From NCBI GenBank assembly GCA_002842515.1, contig PHDC01000001.1, forward strand, positions 496,001-560,000: a stretch of DNA of 64,000 nucleotides. The letters run 5' to 3'. Positions 26,899 to 34,926 of the stretch are shown piece after piece (position 1 is the first letter of the stretch; every line of letters begins with the position of its first letter). Made by a program: the position numbers and the translations under genes. Under the pieces are notes generated by a model, which was given only the letters and a program-made list of their open reading frames with translations, was not told the DNA's origin and made no database searches. The stretch comes from Bacteroidetes bacterium HGW-Bacteroidetes-5. GTDB taxonomy: Bacteria > Bacteroidota > Bacteroidia > Bacteroidales > UBA932.

Positions 26899-28128
26899 TT
26901 AAAAACAGAATCCTAAACAAAATGTTAATGGAATCTTAACTCCGGCGTTTTCCGGAAAGATATTTCCGTTGGAGTAGTGTGCAACCTTAACCTCAGCATT
27001 GAACCGACGATCTACTCCCAAGAAAGCTCCAAGACCTATTGCATCATAAAAGGTAAAGCGTTTACCTGTATCTATTCCATCCAACAGTGACCTGGAAATA
27101 AATGCCGGGCCCCCCAGTGTATAAAAAAAGTAGGGGTCCATCAACTTATTTTGCAGAAAATTTATCCTGAAAACAGGGAAAACCGATATCCCAAAAAACT
27201 TCTCTCTATTTTTATTTGTGTTCCAATAGGCTGCATTAACCCCAAAATCCATCGCAAAAACTTTTGGAGAGTGAAATATATTTCTTTTATAGCTTATTAT
27301 AAAACCATTTCTAATCTCAGAACCCCCACCCCAAAACAGGTAACTCTTTCTAAGAATATCATTTGTGTTATACCCAAATAAATTGGTAGAAACCCCTATC
27401 TGCACCCACTGTTTTGGATGAATTCGTCCGGAGTGAGCAGCCTTTTGCATCTTCTCTTCTGAAAATGGCCGGAATGAATATTTGCCGCCGACTCCAACAT
27501 AAGTAGTGTATGGTTGGGTATGCTTTTTTATTGAACTAGTATAATTTGCAGCCATCTGTAAGGCCCATTTATCGCTTAAATTGTAATAGGCACCTGCTCC
27601 AAAAGTGGTAGTAGCAGCCACCATATCCTTCACAACTACAGATCCGTTATCGTGAGTAATTCCGTGACGGGTGATAACAGCTAACCCACCCTCGGAATAA
27701 AGGGTTACTCTGCTGCTAATTGGTAATTTTGCTTTTATAACCACTCCTGCAATATTCATCCAAACCGAGCGGCTGTATAGAGTTGCAGCAGCCTCTCCAC
27801 TCTCCCGGTATTTATAATTAACCCACCAAACAGGCCTCATATAGGTAACCTGAGCAGCAATGTATCTGTTTATATCTGTCCCGAGCAGTACCAGTCTCAC
27901 AGCAGGGTGGCGCACGGTTATAGAAGAAATTTGAAAACCAGGCTCCAGTAACCTCTCCGAAAACGGATAATTAATAGAGCCCACACTCACCTCAAAATAG
28001 GAGTTATGCATAAATCCCGGTAACTGCCCCCTTTTGTCCAGCCTTGCTGAATCTTTTGGAAAGCTTTCACACCTTGCCTGACTATAAAATGATGCCAAAA
28101 ACAATAAAAGAGATATGAAGTATTTCAT
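26899..28128 (-). CDS. Outer-membrane beta-barrel protein with PagL-like C-terminus
   Basis: 409 residues from the ATG at 28128, giving a signal peptide (KYFISLLLFLASFYSQARC). The open frame reaches 28203 but that would start inside a tRNA terminator. The whole protein is rich in alternating aromatic and polar strands ending in phenylalanine, as expected of outer-membrane barrels. The C-terminal half resembles acyloxyacyl hydrolase/lipid A deacylase PagL: VAHYSNGNIFPENAG contains H384 and S386 in HxSN spacing. The glutamate expected about 14 residues after the histidine is a lysine, so activity is doubtful. The N-terminal half looks like a second barrel. Confidence 0.6.
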   Translation of the reverse strand: MKYFISLLLFLASFYSQARCESFPKDSARLDKRGQLPGFMHNSYFEVSVGSINYPFSERLLEPGFQISSITVRHPAVRLVLLGTDINRYIAAQVTYMRPVWWVNYKYRESGEAAATLYSRSVWMNIAGVVIKAKLPISSRVTLYSEGGLAVITRHGITHDNGSVVVKDMVAATTTFGAGAYYNLSDKWALQMAANYTSSIKKHTQPYTTYVGVGGKYSFRPFSEEKMQKAAHSGRIHPKQWVQIGVSTNLFGYNTNDILRKSYLFWGGGSEIRNGFIISYKRNIFHSPKVFAMDFGVNAAYWNTNKNREKFFGISVFPVFRINFLQNKLMDPYFFYTLGGPAFISRSLLDGIDTGKRFTFYDAIGLGAFLGVDRRFNAEVKVAHYSNGNIFPENAGVKIPLTFCLGFCF

Positions 28129-28185
28129 AAAAATATATTTGGCAATAGATAAATATCTTCCCGAATATATGAAATTTATACGAAA

Positions 28186-28213
28186 CAAAAAAAGATGACC
28201 CAACGGCCATCTT
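28186..28213 (-). terminator. Terminator of the tRNA-Val gene
   Basis: On the minus strand AAGATGGCC, loop GTTG, GGTCATCTT (one mismatch in 9 bp) followed by a run of T. It lies 7 bp downstream of the tRNA 3' end. Confidence 0.7.
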
Positions 28214-28220
28214 CTTTTTG

Positions 28221-28295
28221 TGGGAGCAGAGGGAATCGAACCCCCGACCCTCTGCTTGTAAGGCAGATGCTCTAAACCAACTGAGCTATGCTCCC
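28221..28295 (-). tRNA. tRNA-Val (anticodon TAC)
   Basis: Minus-strand sequence folds as a standard cloverleaf: acceptor GGGAGCA/TGCTCCC, D arm GCTCAGTTGGTTTAGAGC, anticodon arm TCTGC-CTTACAA-GCAGA with TAC, T loop TTCGATT, discriminator A. The CCA end is not encoded. Confidence 0.95.
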
Positions 28296-28346
28296 TTTGA
28301 TTCCCCGATCCTATTGGATTGGGAGTGCAAAGATATCTGCATTTTT

Positions 28347-29648
28347 CTATTTTGCAAAATAATTCGCGTTTTTTTCAAAAAAATCTATCGCTTCGGCAAC
28401 AATAAAGGTGCTTCCCCCAACAAAGAGATAGTCTCCCTCTTTGTAAATCTCTTTAAAACGTATAATTGCACTCTCAACAGTAGGGCATACCTCCCCTTTT
28501 AAACCAACCGACATACATTTTGACGCTAAAATATCTGCATTAAGAGCCCGTGCAATCTTTGCCTGAGTAAAGAAGAAGTAAGAGTCTGCCGGCAGAAGTC
28601 CCACTATCTTCTCAATATCCTTATCTGCGACAAATCCCACTATCGAAAAAAGTCGTTTATAACTCTGGCGCCTCAGCTGAGAGAATACCATAGTAAGTCC
28701 GTTTACATTGTGTCCTGTATCACACACAACAGGAGGCTCTTTAGAGAGATACTCCCAGCGGCCTCTAAGCCCCGTAGCCATAGCTGTACTTCTAAGTCCG
28801 TTGCGGATATTTTCGTCACTCCACCCCTCTCCAACCACATTAATAAAGGTTGGGTTTAATGAGAGTACAGAAAGTGTCGTGAGAACACATCTCAGGTTAT
28901 GCGTTTGGCAATCTCCGGTGAGATCCAGTTCATAGTCGGTTGCCTTAATCTCTGAGAATAGTGAATCCTGAGAGAAGACAATGTGTGCCCCCATTTTATT
29001 TGCAACACTTTCAAAAATCTCCTTGGTAGATGTAGTGTATTCACCAATAACAACAGGTACGCTGTGTTTTATAATACCTGCCTTCTCTGTCGCAATTGCA
29101 CTAATGGTGCTACCCAACTGCTCGATATGATCCAGTGCGATATTGGTTATTACGCTCACCAAAGGAGTTACAATATTTGTGGAGTCCAGTCTCCCGCCAA
29201 GCCCGGTCTCAATGACTGCAATATCTACCATCTCCCTGCGAAAGTGGTCAAAAGCCATAGCAGTGGTAATCTCAAAGAAGGAGGGCTTATGTTCATCCAT
29301 AAATGGTTTCCATTTTACAAGAAAATTCAAAACCTCCTCTTTGGAGATCATAACTCCATTTACTTTAATCCTCTCGCGAAAGTCTATAAGATGCGGCGAA
29401 GTGTAGAGCCCAACTCTAACCCCGCAGCTCATAAGGGCACTCGTGAGCATATGACTTACAGAACCTTTGCCGTTTGTGCCTGCCACGTGAATCACCGGAT
29501 AATCTCTGTGTGGGTGTCCTAAACGCCGGTCAAACTCAATCATTGTCTCCAGCCCCTCTTTGTAGGCAATCTTACCCACCTGCTGGTAAGATGGAAATTG
29601 ACGGAAGATATACTCTATCTCCTGATTATATTTATCGGAATCAACCAT
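28347..29648 (-). CDS. folC: Folylpolyglutamate / dihydrofolate synthase
   Basis: 433 residues from the ATG at 29648; the frame is open a few codons further to a TTG. The Mur ligase-type P-loop VAGTNGKGSVSHML, YTSPHLIDFRERI and ETGLGGRLDSTN are diagnostic of FolC. It adds glutamate to dihydropteroate and to folates in the cytosol. Length is normal for the family. The gene stands alone on its strand, with the tRNA-Val gene 52 bp downstream, and is divergent from purL. Confidence 0.93.
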   Translation of the reverse strand: MVDSDKYNQEIEYIFRQFPSYQQVGKIAYKEGLETMIEFDRRLGHPHRDYPVIHVAGTNGKGSVSHMLTSALMSCGVRVGLYTSPHLIDFRERIKVNGVMISKEEVLNFLVKWKPFMDEHKPSFFEITTAMAFDHFRREMVDIAVIETGLGGRLDSTNIVTPLVSVITNIALDHIEQLGSTISAIATEKAGIIKHSVPVVIGEYTTSTKEIFESVANKMGAHIVFSQDSLFSEIKATDYELDLTGDCQTHNLRCVLTTLSVLSLNPTFINVVGEGWSDENIRNGLRSTAMATGLRGRWEYLSKEPPVVCDTGHNVNGLTMVFSQLRRQSYKRLFSIVGFVADKDIEKIVGLLPADSYFFFTQAKIARALNADILASKCMSVGLKGEVCPTVESAIIRFKEIYKEGDYLFVGGSTFIVAEAIDFFEKNANYFAK

Positions 29649-29777
29649 TTTATAAAAAACCAATTAATGGCAAATTTCATAAATAAAAGGGAGAAAATTA
29701 TTATATGGCTAAATATTTTTTCGGGAATTGGGCAAATTGGAGTAATTTTGGAGCTTAATTAATAGCAGTTAATTCCT

Positions 29778-32700
29778 ATGATTTCATTCTTTCGTGCCGG
29801 CAATGGGCCTGTTCTGGCTGTAAAAACAGATTCAACTATATCCAAAGAGAGTGCAGATGCTTTAAAATGGCTCTTTGCAGGGGCAGAAATTATTTACGAT
29901 AATAAAGTAGATGGCTGGTTTACAGGACCAAGAAGGGAGATGATTACCCCTTGGAGCACCACTGCGGTAGAGATAACCCGAAATATGAATATTGACGGTA
30001 TCTCCAGGATTGAGGAGTTTTTTCCTGCTCAGGGTGAAGATGCTCCTCACGATAAGATGTTGCAGAGGATGTACAATGGGTTGAATCAGGATATTTTTGA
30101 GATTTTGCATAAGCCGGAGCCAGTTTTAGAGATTACAGATATTGAAGCCTATAATGTTCAGGAGGGGCTGGCTCTCAACCAGGAAGAGGTTATTTATCTG
30201 GAAAATCTAAGCAAAAAACTTGGTCGTCCCCTTACCGACGGAGAGGTTTTCGGCTTCTCACAGGTAAACTCAGAGCACTGCCGTCATAAAATCTTTAACG
30301 GTACATTCATCATTGATGGAGTTGAGATGGAGTCCACACTCTTTCAACTTATAAAAAAGAGCTCTGCAGCTAATCCAAATAAGATAGTATCTGCATATAA
30401 AGATAATTGCGCTTTTGTAGAGGGACCTAAATCACACCTCTTTCACCCCGAGAGCGGGGAGAGTTCTTCTCTATTTAAAATAGAAGAAAGTGAGACAGTT
30501 ATATCCCTTAAAGCGGAGACGCACAACTTTCCTACAACAGTAGAGCCATTCAATGGAGCTGCCACAGGTTCAGGAGGAGAGATAAGAGATCGTATGGCCG
30601 GCGGAATGGGCTCATTCCCAATAGCAGGTACAGCAGTCTATATGACATCATATCCGAGATTTGAAGATGAGGGAAGAGATTGGGAGGATGGTGACCCACG
30701 GGAGTGGCTATACCAGACACCTCAGGAGATTTTAACAAAGGCTTCAAACGGAGCGAGCGATTTCGGGAATAAATTCGGACAACCTCTCATCTGCGGTTCA
30801 CTTCTTACAATGGAGCACAGCGAGAGTTATCGCAGGTTCGGTTACGATAAGGTGATAATGCTTGCCGGTGGTATCGGATATGCAAAAAAAGAGTATGCTT
30901 TTAAGAAGAGTCCACAACCCGGAGACAAAGTTGTTCTTCTGGGGGGAGACAACTATAGAATTGGAATGGGTGGTGGAGCTGTATCATCAGTTGCAACCGG
31001 AGAGTTCAACAACGCAATAGAGATGAACGCAATTCAGCGGTCCAATCCGGAGATGCAAAAGCGGGTTTATAATGCTATCCGGGCTCTTGCGGAGAGTGAA
31101 AATAATACGATTGTCTCTATACACGACCACGGCGCAGGCGGACACTTGAACTGTCTGTCGGAACTTATCGAGGAGACCGGCGGAGATATAGATATCAGCA
31201 AATTGCCAAAAGGGGACCCTACCCTATCTGCAAAAGAGATAATTGGAAACGAATCGCAAGAGAGAATGGGTTTGGTAATGAAGGCCGGAGATACCGATGC
31301 CTTTATGAAGATTGCGCAGAGGGAGAGAGCCCCTATGTATATAATCGGAGAGGCAACCGGCAGAGGAAACTTCACTCTGGAAGATAAGAAGAGTGGCGAG
31401 AAACCAATCGATCTTGCTCTTGAAGATATGTTCGGCTCTGCTCCAAAGACCATAATGGAGGATATGAGTGTAGGCGAAAAGTGGTATCCGCTTGAATATG
31501 ACGAAGATGATGTGGAGTACTACCTGGAACAGGTTCTTCAGCTTGAATCTGTTGCCTGTAAAGATTGGCTTACCAACAAGGTAGACCGCTCTGTGACAGG
31601 ACTTATTGCCGCTCAGCAAACTGTTGGTGAGATTCAACTTCCGTTAAATAACCTGGGGGCCGTTGAGATTGGTTATGGAAGCAAAAAGGGTATGGCAACC
31701 TCTATCGGACACGCCCCCGCAGTTGCTATGATCGACTCGGCAGCAGGCAGCAGGATAGCAATTGCAGAGTCTCTCACAAACCTTATTTGGACACCAATTG
31801 ACGGTGGCATAAAAGGAGTATCACTATCTGCAAACTGGATGTGGCCTTGCCGTAACCTGGGCGAAGATGCTCGCCTGTACAGAGCTGTAAAGGGGGCAAG
31901 CGACTTTGCTATTGAGCTTGGAATCAACATCCCAACCGGGAAAGACTCCCTCTCTATGACTCAGAAATATCCGGATGGAGAGAAGGTCCTCTCACCCGGT
32001 ACTCTCATAGTATCTACAGTTTGCCAAAGTAACGATATCACAAATGTGGTTAAGCCGGTTCTGGAGATAGAGAGCGACAGCTCTATCATTTATATCCCAT
32101 TCAACTATATGAATGAGAGAAGTTTTGCTCTTGGAGGAAGTGCATTTGCACAGGTGACTGCACAGCTTGGAGATGAGTGTCCGGATGTACTAAGCGCAAC
32201 ATATTTTGGAGAGTGTTTTGCTGCAGTTCAGCAATTGGTGGAGAGGAGACTCATTCTCGCCGGGCACGATATCTCTGCAGGTGGTCTCATTACAGCTCTG
32301 CTGGAGATGAACTTTCCCAACTCATCCGGGGGCTTGTATATAGACCTTAGCTCAATGGAGGAGAGTGATCCAATCAAATTGCTTTTTGCAGAGAGCCCCG
32401 CTATTTTAGTTCAGGTTCACAACTCTGTGATGGGTGAGGTTGAGAAGATTGCCGAGGAGTTTGGGGTTGCCATATTTAACATTGGTCACTACAGCAATAA
32501 ACGGACTATCGATGTTAAACTTCACAAAAAACATTTCAAATTCAACATAGAGATCTTGCGGGATATTTGGTTCCGAACATCATATCTGTTTGACTCAAAA
32601 CAGATACCTAAAGAGCTGGCCGCAAAAAGATTCAATAACTATAAGAGCCAAACCCTAAAATTCAAATTCCCTGAAGGATTTAATGGAGAGTTAAGCAAAT

Positions 32701-33497
32701 ACACTTCTGATTCTAATGGCATCCAGACCTCCTCTAATCTCCGGCCCTTTGCGGCAATTATTCGTGAGAAGGGCTCCAATGGTGACAGAGAGATGGCTTG
32801 GGCACTCCATCTGGCAGGTTTTGCCGTGAAGGATGTTCATATGACGGATCTTGTCTATGGAAGAGAGAATTTAGAAGATGCAAAGGTTATTGTGTTTGTG
32901 GGTGGTTTTTCCAATGCAGATACTTTGGGTTCGGCCAAGGGGTGGGCAGGAGCTTTTCTTTATAACGAGAAAGCTTCAAAAGCTTTGGAGAACTTCTACC
33001 TCAGGGAAGATACCCTAAGTCTTGGAATATGCAACGGGTGTCAGTTAATGGCAGAGCTTGGTCTTATCACTCCCGAGAACAGGGAGCTCTCACCAAAGAT
33101 GCACCACAACGACAGTCATAAATATGAGAGTGCCTTTGTAGGTGTTACTATTGAGAGGTCACCTTCTGTGATGCTCAAATCACTGGAGGGCTCCTCACTT
33201 GGTATCTGGGTAGCTCACGGTGAGGGCAAATTTGCCTTTCCGCAGGAGATCTCCCAATACAATATTGCCGTTAAATACAACTACAACGAATACCCGGCAA
33301 ACCCAAACGGCTCACCCGAGGCAGTAGCCGGAGTGTGCAGCAGCAACGGAAGGCACCTTGCAATGATGCCCCATCCGGAGAGGTGTATCTACCCACACAA
33401 CTGGGCCTGGTATGGCAGAGAAGATCGGTCGCACGAAGTTACCCCGTGGATAGAGATGTTTGTAAACGCTCGTATTTGGGTTGAGAAGCAGAAGTAA
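29778..33497 (+). CDS. purL: Phosphoribosylformylglycinamidine synthase, single-chain
   Basis: 1239 residues, the fused large PurL form found in Bacteroidota and Proteobacteria. It converts FGAR, glutamine and ATP to FGAM in purine synthesis. Visible signatures: VNSEHCRHKIFNG, the ATP-binding KAETHNFPT with GAATGSGGEIRD, HDHGAGG, and the C-terminal glutamine amidotransferase with nucleophile in GICNGCQLM and the histidine of MMPHPERC. Full length and intact. The 129-bp gap to folC holds its promoter, but I cannot fix a -33/-7 pair. phoH follows after 24 bp. Confidence 0.96.
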   Translation: MISFFRAGNGPVLAVKTDSTISKESADALKWLFAGAEIIYDNKVDGWFTGPRREMITPWSTTAVEITRNMNIDGISRIEEFFPAQGEDAPHDKMLQRMYNGLNQDIFEILHKPEPVLEITDIEAYNVQEGLALNQEEVIYLENLSKKLGRPLTDGEVFGFSQVNSEHCRHKIFNGTFIIDGVEMESTLFQLIKKSSAANPNKIVSAYKDNCAFVEGPKSHLFHPESGESSSLFKIEESETVISLKAETHNFPTTVEPFNGAATGSGGEIRDRMAGGMGSFPIAGTAVYMTSYPRFEDEGRDWEDGDPREWLYQTPQEILTKASNGASDFGNKFGQPLICGSLLTMEHSESYRRFGYDKVIMLAGGIGYAKKEYAFKKSPQPGDKVVLLGGDNYRIGMGGGAVSSVATGEFNNAIEMNAIQRSNPEMQKRVYNAIRALAESENNTIVSIHDHGAGGHLNCLSELIEETGGDIDISKLPKGDPTLSAKEIIGNESQERMGLVMKAGDTDAFMKIAQRERAPMYIIGEATGRGNFTLEDKKSGEKPIDLALEDMFGSAPKTIMEDMSVGEKWYPLEYDEDDVEYYLEQVLQLESVACKDWLTNKVDRSVTGLIAAQQTVGEIQLPLNNLGAVEIGYGSKKGMATSIGHAPAVAMIDSAAGSRIAIAESLTNLIWTPIDGGIKGVSLSANWMWPCRNLGEDARLYRAVKGASDFAIELGINIPTGKDSLSMTQKYPDGEKVLSPGTLIVSTVCQSNDITNVVKPVLEIESDSSIIYIPFNYMNERSFALGGSAFAQVTAQLGDECPDVLSATYFGECFAAVQQLVERRLILAGHDISAGGLITALLEMNFPNSSGGLYIDLSSMEESDPIKLLFAESPAILVQVHNSVMGEVEKIAEEFGVAIFNIGHYSNKRTIDVKLHKKHFKFNIEILRDIWFRTSYLFDSKQIPKELAAKRFNNYKSQTLKFKFPEGFNGELSKYTSDSNGIQTSSNLRPFAAIIREKGSNGDREMAWALHLAGFAVKDVHMTDLVYGRENLEDAKVIVFVGGFSNADTLGSAKGWAGAFLYNEKASKALENFYLREDTLSLGICNGCQLMAELGLITPENRELSPKMHHNDSHKYESAFVGVTIERSPSVMLKSLEGSSLGIWVAHGEGKFAFPQEISQYNIAVKYNYNEYPANPNGSPEAVAGVCSSNGRHLAMMPHPERCIYPHNWAWYGREDRSHEVTPWIEMFVNARIWVEKQK

Positions 33498-33521
33498 AAA
33501 TATGGTCTAATATATAGCACT

Positions 33522-34865
33522 ATGAAAAAAAAGAAATTACCAAAGATCTTTGTGCTTGACACCAATGTTATTTTACACGACTTTCGTGCCATCCACAATT
33601 TCCAGGAGAACGACATTGTAATTCCGATTGCAGTGATTGAAGAGCTGGATAAATTCAAGAAAGGGAATGATACTCTAAACTACAACGCCAGAGAGTTCGT
33701 TCGGGAGATGGATAAAATAACCGATAATAAACTGTTTGATTCCGGAGTCCCAATCGGTAAAGGGAAGGGGATAGTCAAAATTGAACTCGGCCACCCATTT
33801 AGCGATTTAATGGCAGAGTCCTTCTTTGAAGATACTCAGGATCATAGAATTCTCTCAACAACAGAGTGGCTCCAGGAGAAGAATCCCGAGAGGATGGTAG
33901 TACTGGTCACTAAGGATATTAACCTCAGAATGAAAGCTAAAGCTCTTCATCTAATGGCAGATGATTATCTGACCGACAAAATAACCGAAGAGAGAGTAGA
34001 GAACATTATGAAAGAGGTTATTACTCTTACTGATGTTCCCGAAGAGATACTACAGAGGCTCTTCTTTCAGGCAGACGGAGTACCTATAAATGAACTTAAG
34101 CTAAAAGGTGTGCCTGCCAATCAACTATATATTCTTATAGGAAGTAAAAAGGATAACCGAATTCTTGCCAGATACCATAGCACCAGCAGGACTCTAATAG
34201 CAGTTAAGAAACAAAAGTGCTACGGAATAGAACCGAGAAACGAAGAGCAAACTTTTGCAATTGACGCTCTGATGAATCCAGATATTAAACTGATCTCCCT
34301 AACCGGAACTGCCGGGACCGGAAAAACTCTTCTTGCCCTGGCTGCAGCTGTTGCTCAGGAGCGAAGCTATGATCAGATACTCCTCTCACGGCCAGTTATT
34401 CCTCTAAAGAATCAGGAGATGGGTTTTCTACCCGGAGATATAAAGGAGAAACTTGGTCCATATATGATTCCTCTTTACGATAACCTTGCAGTTATAAAAA
34501 GAGCATTCAAAAATACAAGCAGAGAGGTTGTAAGAATTGAAGAGATGCTAAAAAATGAGAAACTTCTCATTTCGCCTCTCGCATACATCCGCGGAAGAAG
34601 CCTCTCCAATACATTTTTTATAATAGATGAAGCACAGAATCTTACACCTCACGAGGTGAAGACAATAATTACACGTGCCGGTGAAGGTACCAAATTGGTC
34701 TTTACCGGAGATATTCACCAAATAGACTCTCCCTACCTTGACATCCACTCAAACGGATTGACTCACCTGGGCGAAAAGCTTTATGGACAGGAACTTTTCT
34801 GTCACATAAACCTTACCAAAGGAGAGAGGAGCGAGCTATCGGAAATGGCGGGCAAACTATTATAA
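33522..34865 (+). CDS. PIN-PhoH family ATPase (YlaK-like)
   Basis: 447 residues. An N-terminal PIN domain (about 5-140) has the acidic residues of a VapC-like nuclease: FVLDTNVIL, VIEELDKFK and a distal acidic LVTKDINLR. The C-terminal PhoH ATPase has Walker A LTGTAGTGKTLLA and Walker B FFIIDEAQNL, with RPVIPLKNQEMGFLPGD in between. PIN-PhoH proteins are RNA helicase/nucleases in the cases studied. Cytoplasmic. Follows purL by 24 bp. Confidence 0.9.
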   Translation: MKKKKLPKIFVLDTNVILHDFRAIHNFQENDIVIPIAVIEELDKFKKGNDTLNYNAREFVREMDKITDNKLFDSGVPIGKGKGIVKIELGHPFSDLMAESFFEDTQDHRILSTTEWLQEKNPERMVVLVTKDINLRMKAKALHLMADDYLTDKITEERVENIMKEVITLTDVPEEILQRLFFQADGVPINELKLKGVPANQLYILIGSKKDNRILARYHSTSRTLIAVKKQKCYGIEPRNEEQTFAIDALMNPDIKLISLTGTAGTGKTLLALAAAVAQERSYDQILLSRPVIPLKNQEMGFLPGDIKEKLGPYMIPLYDNLAVIKRAFKNTSREVVRIEEMLKNEKLLISPLAYIRGRSLSNTFFIIDEAQNLTPHEVKTIITRAGEGTKLVFTGDIHQIDSPYLDIHSNGLTHLGEKLYGQELFCHINLTKGERSELSEMAGKLL

Positions 34866-34873
34866 TTTTTTAT

Positions 34874-34881
34874 TATATTTG
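34874..34881 (+). promoter_or_regulatory. -7 promoter element of ppdK
   Basis: TATATTTG is a perfect TAnnTTTG match 46 bp before the ATG at 34927. It covers the TTG at 34879, so the longer frame starting there is not the protein. Confidence 0.55.
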
Positions 34882-34926
34882 CACCCCCATATTAAAATGA
34901 AATATAAACCGAAAACTAATATTTTT

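Noticed and set aside
34879..34926. 16-residue N-terminal extension of ppdK
   Set aside because: It begins at a TTG inside a perfect -7 promoter element, and PPDK proteins of this group start at the MSEIKRVYFFGG-like position.
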